From Cephalopachus bancanus (Eukaryota > Chordata > Mammalia > Primates > Tarsiidae), in the NCBI GenBank assembly GCA_027257055.1, contig JAPVLO010000073.1, positions 496,001-560,000 on the forward strand: a stretch of DNA of 64,000 bases, read 5' to 3'. Below, in pieces: positions 1 to 12,300 of this stretch. The notes under the pieces are model-generated. The model worked only from the letters and a program-made list of their open reading frames with translations, was not told where the DNA came from and searched no databases. A program made the translations under genes and the position numbers. Position 1 is the stretch's first letter. Every line of letters starts with the position of its first letter.

Positions 1-148
1 CCCTTGCAACTTTTTTTTATTTATTTATTGTAGAGATGAGTTCTCACCAATTTGCCCAGGCAGATCTCGAATCTGCAGGCTTCAGGCAATTCACTCACCT
101 CGGCCTCCCAAGGCGCAGGATTACAGGCTGAGCCACCGAGCCGGCAAT
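1..148 (-). mobile_element. Alu left-arm monomer (5' Alu half only)
   Basis: Read on the minus strand, this begins like an Alu ('gccggctcggtggctcag'), runs through 'gggaggccgaggtgag' and 'atctctacaataaa', and ends in an A-rich tail without the right arm. The direct repeat 'cccttgcaacttt' lies at 1-13 and 149-161, so the monomer was inserted as a complete retroposed unit and is not a dimer cut by the window edge. It is either a free left Alu monomer or a dimer transcript primed at the mid A-run. Confidence 0.8.
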
Positions 149-161
149 CCCTTGCAACTTT

Positions 162-3100
162 AAGTTATTTAATTAAATAATTAAATACAACCTTAGACAT
201 TTTAAAGGCAATTTAGAAATTCTTGTTATAGAAAGTCTTCTCTGCTTACACACCTTAAACTTCCATCCCATTCAACAATTTTCACTCTGATACTGATAAA
301 CAGAATGACAGCCTGCTGTCCAGGTGTCAGGTCCACATATCCACTAAAGAATTGCAAAAAAAATAAAAAAAATAAAAAACTCAAAAGGACTTGTTTTTAT
401 TTGATAAAAGAAGAAACTAGGATTAGAGATCCAATGCTTCCCCTTTAAATCTATATAACAGAACTCAGTACTACTTTGTGTTAATTCCTCTAAGTATGAA
501 TTTTCTTTACCTTTTCTCGCTTTTATAACAATAAAATAAATTTGGCTTGATAGTCATTTGCACAAATGGTATGAATTTGTAGGAATGGCACTTTTAAGCA
601 TTAAGCAAAACAACTGTTTAAATAAAGATAATTATCAGTAACAATAAAGCTCTGGACCTTGTTCTATTTCATATTGCACTTAGATTTGGTTTTGACAGGA
701 CATAGAGAAAGAGTAGAAAGGAATATCCTGTCCCTTAAGATGTGCCTGGACACTTTAAGTACAGGAAGTCCCCTACATACAAATCTTCAAGTTGCGGGCT
801 TTTAAAGATGTGAACGTGTGTTTGTATATCCAATATGTAAGTTAGTCCACATGTCTGGTGTATGTTGTCACATGATTTGCTTTTGTATGTATTTCTTTAT
901 GTATTTTTGTGTGAAAAGTATTATAAACTTATTATAGTACAGCACTGCATAGCTGATTGTGTTAGTTGGGTACCTAGGCTCATTTTGTTGGACTTACTAA
1001 CAAATTGTATTTACCAACGTGTTTTTGAATCAGAACTCGTTTGTATGCAAACAAATTACTATATTAATTATCTGTTGTGTCAGAAATCTATATCTTCTGC
1101 ATATAGTCTATTTTAATCATACCTGCTCAAATGTGTATTTTTCATCTCTTTCTAAATGTGAGCTTATTGAGGGAAAGAATTATGTCTTGATAAAACTTTA
1201 AACAATATCTGATCATCTAGAGTTCAAACCAGACTTTTTTTAATACTGAAGGCTTTTATGAACTGAGTTCAAGGCCAGTCACTGGGAATATAATGATAAT
1301 TAAAACTCTACCCACAAAATAGTAAAGCCTAGTGAAAAGAAGACAGATAAGAAAATAGTAACAATAAACTAAATTTTGGTAGAGGCATCCTTTGCATAAT
1401 AAAATAATAATTGGCAATTTTTAATCTTTTATATTTTGATTTATAAACTACTTTTATTATACATATTTTGGAAGCACGACCTTCTCCTACAAACATCGGC
1501 TATGTTTAAAGGAGTATAACCCATCAGTAGCAGTCTCAATTCAGAAACCAAGTGCAGCAAGTTCATCCAAAGTATCTGAGACCTAATATACATCCTGATA
1601 AAAAATTAGGTTTCATCAGTCATACCATTTAGTGAATATAAATGTCATTTTTTAAAAATGTAAACCATGAACTAGCTGTACTGGCCATGCCACCTAGAGT
1701 TCAGGGATCGATCAGTATTAAATACTAGCAAAGTAATAATCACAGGGAAAAACATACCACATAACATTTTTTCCTATAAGTGCTTCAATTCAAAAGTCAG
1801 AGAAAACGACATAAATTGCAAAAATTAGTGTGGAAATATTTTCATTGCAAAAATGTTTTTAAATAATAATTTTCTTTGAAAATAATATAAAGTGACAAAC
1901 TAGCTTATAAAAAATTAAAATACTTGAGAAACTCATCTTACACATGCCTCGTTAAAAAAAATAAAAGTTGATTTGTAGGATTTCACTTGTGATTCTCTTA
2001 GTGAATGTCTTCAATTGTTTTTGCCCTCTATTTTTAAATTTTATCTATTTTTTCAGTTTGCCTACCTGGAACACAGTCACAGAACTGAAGCAGGAAAAGG
2101 TTAAACAAATATACTTAACAAATTCATGTAAAATGATGCAGCAGATTAAAAGCAACAAACTCTATAAAGAGGGAGAAGATGAAAAAATGATGACTGCATT
2201 CAGGAAGAACCATAAAAGTGAAGCCCGTTATCAAGGATATAAGGCCCCAGGAGTCACTGTGGTCACTCTTATCTCACAGCCCCAGTCAGTAAAACATACT
2301 CATAGTGGAGGTACTCCAACACATCGTATACATATACTTTATCTCAGGAAACAAGAATGTACTTCAGATATATTTCTATTGTGATGGGAAAATGCACTAA
2401 AAATGTTTGGAAAACAAAGGAAAGTTACAGTCATGTGGGAATTTTATTGTAGTGTACCATCTAATGTTACAACAACATCTGAAACATAATTTCTATAGAC
2501 TTCTATCTTACAAGCTTTAGTATTTGTATTTTATCAGGCTATCATAGATGCTTTAGAATTTAGATGTTTAGAAATGCATCATGTCTAATTATAATGATCC
2601 TTTGAACTAAAAATTAACCTGTCATATTTTCTGTATTCACACATAGGTATGTTCTGAATCTATCATTAAATACGGTCATTAGACAAGCTATACAAAAGTT
2701 ACTAGCTGGCTCCATAAAGTTTAATACTCAACATAATATTACTATAAGATGAGTTTGCTAGGCCTACGATGCCATATATTTTCAAGAAAACTTACTTTAG
2801 TATAATTTAACTAATAAATTTGTCACTGCATCTTTTTGTACCTTTTGTCTTTTAGGTATATTTTTCTCTCCTATTTTTTTCATAATAAATGTCTCTTTTG
2901 AAAAATTTAATATTTGTTAGTAAGAAATAGAAATCAAAATAAAGTCGTTTATATATATAGAATTTTCTTTATTAAAGAACAGAATAATGAAATTAGGAAG
3001 ACAACCTAAAAATAATAATACTGTCCTTTTTTCTGATATACAAAAAGTAGCTTATGTGCTACCTCCTTCTAACTTGACACTATAAACTCAGTGATTTTAT

Positions 3101-3338
3101 TAAAAGAGCAACTCATGTGTTCCATCACTTTAAATAAATACTTTGGCTTAGAGTGTTCAGTAATGAAGACTTTATGTATCATATACTCTGAAATTCATTA
3201 CTGGCTAAACTTAATCTAGATAAAATGGAAATAATAATCATGTTCAGAAATTTGGGGAGCCTACCAAGTAGGTACAGTGATCTCAGTTTTTTATTCCTAA
3301 TATCCTTCACTTGGCATAGCGACTTGATAATATGTTCA
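162..3338. other. AT-rich unique DNA, no recognised gene
   Basis: I see no repeat family with confidence over most of this stretch. A short piece near 1150-1200 ('gtgagcttattgagggaaag') resembles the 3' part of old L2/MIR-type elements. The open frame at 1968-2384 is treated under findings as a weak exon-like candidate. The remainder has A/T runs and stop codons in all frames. Confidence 0.6.
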
Positions 3339-3658
3339 TCAGAAACACTTTCTTTTTTTTTTTTTTGAGTTGGAGTCTCACTTGGTCGCCCAGACTGGAG
3401 TGCAGTGGCCGCTTCCAGCCACCACAGCCTCGACCTGCGGGGGCTCCGGCGATCCTTCCGCCTCAGCCTTCCAAGTAGCAGGAATTACAGGCACGCGCTA
3501 CCACGCCCGGCTGATTTTTTGATTTATTGTAGAGATGAGGTCTCGCTGCCCAGGTGGGTCTCGAACCCGCGGCCTCAGGCAATCCACTCACCTCAGCCTC
3601 CCAAAGGCGCGGGATTACAGGCTGAGCCACCGAGCCCGGCTCAGAAACACTTTCTTTT
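3339..3658 (-). mobile_element. Alu dimer (lineage-specific subfamily), full length
   Basis: The element is in reverse orientation: a T-run, then 'gagttggagtctcac', right arm, mid-region 'tttattgtagagatgag', left arm, ending 'ccaccgagcccggct'. The target-site duplication 'tcagaaacactttctttt' is at 3339-3356 and 3641-3658 and is exact, which implies a fairly recent insertion. Both strands carry short open frames that are simply translated Alu. Confidence 0.93.
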
Positions 3659-4670
3659 CGATATTTAAGGAATACCCACTTACTAGATATAGGTCTCAGA
3701 AATACCAACTACTAAGTGATTCAGCATTCTAAGGCAACTATAACATCACTATTTATGATATCTAATGGCTAGTAGTTGAAAAATGATTGAAATTTCAGGT
3801 GAATTTATTTAAGCACTGATTTGTTCTTTAGTTAGAGAACTCAACATCTATGTGTTGTGTAACACTGTATCATATATTTTGCAGATCAAAGCAAATGAGT
3901 AGAACAACCAAGGCAGCAAAGCTGATTGAATTACCTGACCCGAACTACACATTTTGCATATTTTTGGTTAAGTTAGTTGATAAGCCTTTTTGTAAAACCT
4001 AGAGCACTAAGGTAGATAAAATATATGTATTCATCTCGTCAGTTTTCTCAATGAGTAGGGTATTCAGTTGATGCTTGTTAGATGAATGTGTAGTAAATCA
4101 ATATTTCCATCACTTAAGGAAGACTAATGATTAATGATGATGACTGTTTTGTTAACAAGGTGAACATTTTTAACTGTTAAAATTCATGTCGGAGTGCTCA
4201 CATTAACTAAGTTATGACAACTTTGCTTAAAACACACCATTTCATAATACACATTAATACACATTCTTCTTTGTAACCTGTCTTCAAGGGAAATTTCATA
4301 TTTTTAATTCATGTATATACTTCTAACTGGTAAACCAAAAAAGTCAATTCTTAGTACCCCCAAAAAAGACATAGCTAATGACAGGCTTACATCTTTTAAT
4401 ATAAATAGTCCATTTTAAGATATTACTTTTCAGAGACTCTTAGAAACTCTTTGGTAATTTATCTTAACTACAAAATATTTCCAAGGTCTTTCATCATTTG
4501 GGGTGTTTTGCTTCATTTGTTTATACCACCACAACTATTCCAGGAATAATACACCCAATAGCTTTAGTAAGAGCACAAAGGAAAAAGAAATGTGGATAAA
4601 GAAAATAAAATATTCCACAGTGTTATCCTGATATTATTTAGAATGATTATATAGTCTGCAAGGCATGCAT

Positions 4671-4701
<31 letters not shown>

Positions 4702-6492
4702 TTATGTTGTCGTTTTCCCTGGTTCTCATTTTGCTTTTCTATATGACATCACTCTGGAAGACTTCCTCTTAGACTTCATACAAAAGACAAAATGGACGAA
4801 TTGATGGATCAATGACTCTACAGATCAATGGATGGATAAATGGGTATGTATACACAAAATATACATAAATAATATTTGTTGTCACTCTGGATTAAGTAAA
4901 TAAAATAAAATGTGAGTTAAATACATCTAAATGCCTTTTAATTTTGTTTAAATACCAAAACATTTGCACAAATAATTCACAAAATTCACCTCTACAAACT
5001 ATAAAGATTGTGTAGGTTAGCAAATTGTAAAAGCCTGTCGAACAAATCCAAGACCTGAAAATGATCAGGATATTTCTTTTTATTAATTGGGGGGAAAGTT
5101 CCTATTGTTGAATCTTGCAGACAGTTCCTTTTCTTGATGATTCAAATGACAAATGGTGCATACATACAGGCAAACCTGCAAAAGAAATCTTAAAGGTGAA
5201 AAGATGAACTTTTGTCACAAGGTTGTTTTTTTTACAATTACAAACATAAATCTGTATTTAATACTAACCACTGAAATGTGCATATTTTCATTTTAATTAC
5301 CTAAATTCTTAAACATATATTGCATTTTAATAGATTCAATCTGAGTTGTTTATTAAATACAGTTAATTATGAGATTTAATCATCTAGAAAGAAACTTAAT
5401 ATAAAGACTACACCCTAGGGAGAAAATACTACAACTAGAAGATTTATTTGAAAAGCAAATAAAATGAATCCATATTATTAAAACCTAATTGCAAAGATAT
5501 CAAAAATTTCATTTCTACTAGTCATCCATATTAACACAATTTTAAAGATAAAGAACTGCATAATTTTTAGCTCTGTTCTTAACACACAAATATTATTTAG
5601 TTCAACAAAAACAAATCCTGATTGAGAATTGGAAGGTACATTAAAAAATCCCAAAGAATCTGATGTTTTAAAAATATAAGTGAATTTTAGTCTTGTAGAA
5701 TATTATCTTTTAGATATATTATAAATCAGGAAGAAGGAATTACATTATTTACTACTGGAGCTATTAACAAGACTATCAGTGGCCAAAACTTTATAATGTG
5801 ATTTGCAACAAAATATTACAAACTTCCTAAACTCTCTAAAGTGTTTTTTGAAATGTCAGAAATCCTTTATATGGAATAAATTTTTTAAACACCTGTATTA
5901 AATACCAATGATAAGATTATTGGACAAATTGTGGCTACTATTTATAGCTGGAAACACTTAAAGTTTATTAAAAACTTTTTTGTGTACATTTCATAATAAA
6001 AATTTACCTAACTAAAAATTCTACAAAGGTTATTAAATAAATATATGTGATTAACTAAACATTTATTTGTGAAATACAACATTGGTGAATTAAATATACA
6101 CAAAAGTGGCAAATATCATCCATTAACTTTTGACCAATAACCATGGCAGAATTTCATCTGAAACATAAGTATTAGCAATGGAAGTGAAGGAAAAAAATTT
6201 CTGAATTTGTTAACTGTGCATAATATATATATACTTAGTGAGTTTAAAGATGATAGACAGATAAACAGATGTTTAACTTTATCACAAACAAGACATATTT
6301 TTTCCAGCACACTAAAAAGTTTCCTCTTTCTATTTTGTAGACAATCACTCCATTATCCTTAGACCCTGTCAAGTATTGATATTTTACATTTCTATAGTAA
6401 TGTCATATGAATGCATTTATACAGTATGAAGTCATTTATGAATGTCTTTTTTCACTTGCCTAAAGGCTTTAGAATTTATTTATGTTGTTGAA
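3659..6492. other. AT-rich unique DNA with one ATTT microsatellite
   Basis: No gene or repeat family is recognised apart from a tetranucleotide run at about 4668-4702 and a degenerate GGAT-like run near 4800-4845. Open frames in this interval are short and lack coding character. Confidence 0.6.
4668..4702. repeat. (ATTT)n microsatellite
   Basis: About eight to nine copies of ATTT in a row follow 'ggcatgc'. It is a likely length-polymorphic simple repeat. Confidence 0.9.
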
Positions 6493-6749
6493 TATGAGGG
6501 AGGACCCAAAGAACTCAGAATTTTATTTATTAAAAATTGTGTATTTATTCCTACATTTTTACTTCGGTCACCAATAAAGTACTCTTCGTTTGATGCAATG
6601 CACCCATCAAGATGATTTTTCCACTGTTCAACACAGTTTTTGAACTTGTTAGCTTGGATGCCTTTTAGCGCTTCTGCCATTTTTTGTTTCTCCTTTTCCA
6701 CATCAGCAAAACACTTTCCTTTGAGGACTTTTTTCATTTTGGGAAACAA
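6480..6749 (-). pseudogene. Mariner transposase C-terminal remnant
   Basis: This is an 89-codon open frame on the minus strand, corresponding to the C-terminal part of a mariner transposase after the catalytic motif. It contains 'FPKMKKVLKGK' and 'ASNEEYFIGD', both typical of the end of this family. The upstream catalytic part is in another frame and lacks the last catalytic Asp, so no active enzyme can be made. The first Met is internal to the ancestral protein and is not a real start. Confidence 0.75.
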
Positions 6750-7052
6750 AAAAGTTATTTGGGGCGAGATCAGGTGAATAGGGAGGGTAGGGCCCAGGGG
6801 TCATGCTGTTTTTGATCAAAAACTGCTGAACACTCATTGCGGCGTGGGCAGGTGTGTTGTCATGGTGGAAGAAAAAGTCATCTGTTTGCTACAACTCGAG
6901 ACATTTCTTCTTTGGCAAATCATGACACAATCTTCTCAAAATTCTGATAAAAGCTTTGGTGACCATTTGATCTAGAGAAACAAATTCCAAGTGTACTACA
7001 AGGGGCCTGTCCTCCAAAAGATAATTCTGGGATTTGGGGGGTTCCCCTCATA
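6493..7052 (-). mobile_element. Internally deleted mariner (Tc1/mariner) element, copy 1
   Basis: Inverted ends are visible: 'tgagggaggaccc' from 6495 and, on the other strand, 'tgaggggaacccccc' ending at 7050, each bordered by TA (6493-6494 and 7051-7052), as expected for mariner. At about 560 bp it is less than half a full mariner (about 1.3 kb). The minus strand encodes the C-terminal half of a transposase, with the HDN-PAH motif and a YSPDLAP motif followed by NN where mariners normally have the third catalytic aspartate. A frame change follows that motif. A related copy lies at 15323-15864. It is a dead element. Confidence 0.88.
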
Positions 7053-7209
7053 TGTGGGGAGTTGTTCTTTTATACTGCTTAGTAGTATTGCATTGTAGAG
7101 ATGCATCATGTATTATTTGTTCACCAATAGATAGAGATTTGGGTTATTTACAGATCTGGTTACATTGATTAAAGGTAATTTTAACACCTATAGCTTTTGT
7201 GTGGACATT

Positions 7210-7745
7210 TATGCTCTTAGTTTTCTATTGCTGCATAACAAATTAGCACAAACTTAGAGGCTTAGCAGAATACAAATTCATTATTTTGTTAATTCAATGT
7301 TTCTGTAGGTCAAGAATCTGGCACAGTTTAATACAGTCTTCTGCTCTGTGTCTCACCAAGCCACAGTCAAAATGCAGGCAGGTCAGGCTGTAACCTCATC
7401 TGAAGTTCAAGGTCCTCAAAACTCATTGGTTGTTGGCAGAATCTAGTTTTGGGAGTCATAGGACTGAGGACCTCACTTGCTGGCTATCACAAGAGTCCTC
7501 TGTCTGCTCCTAGAAGTCATTTACATGTTCTTACCACATGACCCTTTCCAATATATAGCTATTTACTTCTTCAAGACATCAAGAGAATGTACCTCTCATG
7601 TGCTATCTCTGATTTTAGGACAAGTCTTATATAATATAATGTCATCAGATAAGTGACTATTCCATTACCTTTGCCACATAATATAACCTAATTAAGGAAG
7701 CGAATATCCCATTATATTCACTCATCTACCCACAGTCAAGCTGTA
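7210..7745 (+). mobile_element. MLT1-type LTR (ERVL-MaLR), solo
   Basis: The stretch starts 'tagttttctattgctgcataacaa' in pattern, followed by 'ttctgtaggtcaagaatctgg' in pattern, a 'caaggtc' segment and a 'ccacatgac' segment. This order matches the MLT1 group of MaLR LTRs. It is diverged, with no visible internal region. Boundaries are approximate and could extend to about 7850. Confidence 0.65.
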
Positions 7746-7852
7746 GCATTTCGAATAAAACAAGCAAAAACTTTTACATACATTTTACCTCCAAAACAAC
7801 AGATACTAGCATTACAGTTTCACAATAAAAAAAGACCAGGGACTAAATAGTT

Positions 7853-9091
7853 CACCCTTCTCAGATTCATGCCAGCCACTTACTTGGTCATATATTTGGA
7901 AAAATGAAATGCTTTTTTAAATATATGATGCAAACTACAGAAAGTAAATCTCAAAGACATTTTATGTTATGGTCATAGAGACAAAGGTAGACTATTGCCT
8001 ATATTTTAGAGATTCTTAAGCTGGAGAAATATCAGGGATGTCATTGAGGAGAATGCATTCAAAACTGGATTTGGAGAGAAATTAGATCTGCATATTTATT
8101 AAAAGCAGACATAGTTTAAATATAAATGACTGGAAAATACTGACCTGGAGTCAGCAATTAAACCTTCTGATGCTCTAACTAGGCTTCATATACTGTAAAA
8201 TAATAAAACAAGCAAGATAACATTATTTTAAATACTTATTAGGAATGACGATATAGTCTATCAGATATAAAATTTACTCAAACGTTTTTACAAATTTACC
8301 AAATATTCAAGATATTCCCTGAGTTTTAAGAAAAAAACTATAATGAGATTGGATTTTATGTGAATTGGAATTAATTATTAAGTGATGTATTTTTATACAT
8401 ATAAATATAAATATGGTACATATAAACGCACACATAATTTTAGTACATATAAATATAAATAATGTGTATTCATCTGTAACAGTAGATAAATCAGTAATAT
8501 ATTTCCTGTAGATTTAGAACTTGAGGAGGATAGGTCAGTATTGGTAACTTATGATTGAAGTGAATCAAAAGAAAAACATTAAAATAAGAGGATATATTTA
8601 AAAATTAAAACCTATAACTTGAGAATTTTGGAAGTGTAGGAATTTGAGAAAAAAATGTGGGAGCATCTTATAAATTTGTGTTCTTTAAAATCTTAGTAGC
8701 TGGTCCAAACTCTTGCTTTTTTGTCTACTATCATTCAAAGGCCCTTGTCAAATCTTGAAAACTATAGGAATCCCCAAATTCCTGAGAATATGTTACAAAA
8801 TTATTTGCTTTATCCTGTGTTTCCCTCAAGCAATAAAGCATGATGCAATATTTTATACCTGGGTAACTCAGATATCAGTTGGAACTAACTCAGATATCAG
8901 TTGAGACTTACCTACCACTTGGAAACTTTAAAAAATGTAATTTAAAACTACATATATATTACCTTGAGCCAATCTTGTGCTCTCCTCAGGAGTTCTACAA
9001 ATCTCCAAACTTACCTTTCGGCTTTGTTTCTGCTTTTGTGTCTAAAGTAAGATCTTGATTCAGCTCCTTGAAAAACCAGATCTTTGCCCTT
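7853..9091. other. AT-rich unique DNA
   Basis: No gene or named repeat is recognised. Small local duplications are visible, for example 'taactcagatatcagttg' twice in a row at about 8863-8901 and repeats of 'tacatataaatataaata' near 8397-8460. Confidence 0.55.
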
Positions 9092-9366
9092 TTGCTGGTT
9101 TCTTTCTTTCTTTTTTTTTTTTTGAGTTGGAGTCTCACTCTGTCACCCAGACTGGAGTGCAGTGGCCGCTCTCGGCCACCGCAGCCTCGACCTGCTGGGC
9201 TCCGGCGATCCTTCCGCCTCAGCCTTCCAAGTAGCTGGAACTACAGGCGCGCGCTACCACACCCGGCTGATTTTTTGATTTATTGTAGAGATGAGGTCTC
9301 GCTGCCCAGGCGGGTCTCGAAACCGCGAGCTCAGGCAATCCGCTCACCTCAGCCTTGCTGGTTTCT
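9092..9366 (-). mobile_element. Alu, truncated at the left-arm 5' end
   Basis: Reverse orientation: the T-run and 'gagttggagtctcactctg' start at about 9104, with right and left arms present. The sequence stops at 'cgctcacctcagcc', so the first 30 or so bases of the Alu are missing. The flanking repeat 'ttgctggtttct' (9092-9103 and 9355-9366) shows that truncation happened during insertion. Confidence 0.9.
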
Positions 9367-12300
9367 ATAGAAGAGTTGGTCATAAGAATCCATTTGGTAA
9401 TTTCACTGAAGATTGGATGAGTTTCACAGAAGAGCTGGATCACAGATTAAAACCATCTTACTGGTTTTAATTCTACATTTTGCTGTCATCTAAAGAACCT
9501 GTTATCTTTCCTGTGTTGTGCCCAACCCCCTTTTTCTTTCCTCGCACAATTTCTCTCTCTTTCTCAATCTCTCTTTCTCTCTCACACACACACGGTTTGC
9601 TGTGCTCCTCTGCCTTTCTTCCTTCCCGGTACATCCCCTACCTTGTTAGTGACTCTACCATATGAGATAATTACCTGTTTGCAAAAGTCAGAACTATTTT
9701 CACAGATGAACACCTAATCTGTTTTTTAAAGGCCTCTGTGGGAAATAAAGTCTACAATATCCTATTTTACACTTTAAATGGTTTTTGCTAGCGACTTTTC
9801 CTTTCTTAATAAGTGACAATAAATGTTGATTCTGGCTTGTGACAGAGGGTTCATCTCTAAGAGCCCACAACGGTGATTTAAATGTTTAAAAGAAGCTTGT
9901 GAAAAAAATAGGTACCATGAGAAATGCATTCAGACCTATATTCCACAAAGTTTTTTTCCCCAGACTGTCACATAAGTATGTATTTGTATTTGAGTAAAGC
10001 AAAAATAATTTTGATCTATCATAAATGAGATTCTCTACAGGACTTCCCACCAGAGAATATGTCTATCTCTGAATACGATTTGAATTGCTACAGAAGCTAA
10101 TTCAGGACCAGTTTGTGGCATTTTATTAAATAACTAGACTTTTGTGCCTGCATAAATCAGCACATTCTTTCCAGATTACTCTTTAAATTGTTTTTAAATA
10201 AAAATAATCTTAGATGTAGTGTCAATTAATCACTTTTCACAAAAAGACCTGATGTTTTCCACAATGTTAATGCTACTTGTTATCTCTGATGACTGTTGTA
10301 ATTTACCAATATCTCATTTGGTTTTTATCCACCTCAACTCTAATATAGTGCAAGGTTGAACAAAGAGGGGTAAATTACGGAAAATGGCTAGAGATAGGGA
10401 TGTAATTTGTTTGTTAACCTGCTTCTCATTAGAAGAAGGAAATTAGGAATAAAAGATAAAAGTGAAGTTGAAGAAGTGATCAAAACCATACAGAACCTAT
10501 GGTTTGTTTTTTATCCTGTACAATAAGTTCTCAATCAGAAATTAACTTTACATTACAAAAACAATGGGTTGTATTTTGTTTTGTGTGTATTTTATATGTT
10601 TATTTTCTTCAGGCAGTTGGCTTGGAGCTCTCAGCTCTCTGAGAGTATTTCCTCTCTGGTGCATTGAGTATTTCCTCTCTGGTACATTGAGTAATCCACA
10701 TCTAACACTGAAGGTAGAGATCATTAGAAGAAAAGTAGCACCCACAGAATAAAATCAGGAAAAAAGTGAGTTAGGAGTCTAAACACATCATCATCTCTTA
10801 TATGTCCTGTGCCCTTAGAGTAAAGATAAAAGGACAGAGTTTGGTATTTTATTTTTTCACTTAGTTTTAATAAAATGTCTCTTGCTCAGCAAATATAGTC
10901 TGGCAAAGTCAACTCACTGATTATTTCATGTGCTTTCTTATATTTCCAAATCTTTTTGCATTTAGGTGAGGCCATATGAATGAATAACTCTAGCCGATGA
11001 AATTTTACATGTCTTTTCCAAAGCAAAGCATTTAATTACTAGTGCAAGACTCTGTAGTTCCTCTTTATCTATTTCATGGATGGGTAAGGCCACATGTTTC
11101 AGATGCTTCAAATAGAAAATCCTGGAGCCTCTGTCAGCCAGGGTCCCCAAGTGACCATGGATCCAACCCTGGCCCCAACTCCAGATACTAGTTTGCTTTG
11201 GATATGTTTTATTAGCAAAAAAAAAAAAAAAAAAAAAATCACTTCAGCATATAGCAATAAAACTGCAAGAATAATGAAATAACTCTAAGACCAATGCAGA
11301 TAAAAAGGATTTGTGTTTCTACATGTCCCTCCATGAAAAAAAAGAGCTTAGAAAGAAGAGCCAAACATTATTATGTTTACATGACCTATGAATACAAAGT
11401 TGGTGATGACGATCAGAAATATCACCTATACAAGACATTTACATACATTTACACTCTCACAACCACACATATATTCAAACATAATCCAAGTATTCTATAT
11501 TTTGTGGGGCATAAGAAAACAGTTTAAAATTTGTATGTATTACACTTTCAAGTCCCTTTCTCCAAGTGAATGACATTCTTAGTAAGTCAAAAAAGCCAGA
11601 CTATCCTTGAAGAGATCTGCTTAGCTGTCTATCTTCAATATCATTTGACAGATGTGATTAATTAAAAGGTGTCTAGAATTGTTACTAAACTCAAAATATT
11701 CAGGTAAACATCCAGGGAACAGTTTGCAGATGGTCTTTTGGGAGTCTAACATAAATTCTTTATGAAAAAAAATTTTCTCTGCCATCAATCAACTATTCCT
11801 GACTATAGTAAGTACTTTCTTCCCTTGTCTCAATTGTTGTATTAATTATTTGCTGCCATGTCTCTAAATTATTTGAGTAGATGTTATTTTTCAAAGTTGA
11901 CATGATTTATGATTAGAAAAGGCAGTTTGTAATATTCTGTAACTAGTGAATTAAAACACCTGTTACATTATGAGGCATGCAATGCCCTCTAATTCATATA
12001 TCAGAAGAATAAATGAATGACTGTATGAAGATAGGAATAATATAACCAAAAATGCTGATGCTCTAAATATAAAATCCTTGTACTAGTCTACAAGGCAAGC
12101 CATACAATGCCACAGTTGGCTGTTGAAAAGGAGGTTACTTGAAGTGATCTAGGTCAAGTATAAGCATATATTTCCCTGGAATTTAGGGATCTGGGACTCA
12201 GCAAGTCTAATCATCCCCTTCAAGTAGCTGTTGGAAGCTGAGTTTTCTACAATGTGGAGAAAGCAAATCTTCAGTAAAATGAGTAAAATCTAGTGCACCC

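Noticed and set aside
9068..9370. Frame of 100 codons beginning with a hydrophobic stretch like a signal peptide
   Set aside because: The hydrophobic part is the translated T-run of a reverse Alu; similar frames appear at 3405, 17410, 23495 and 49168.
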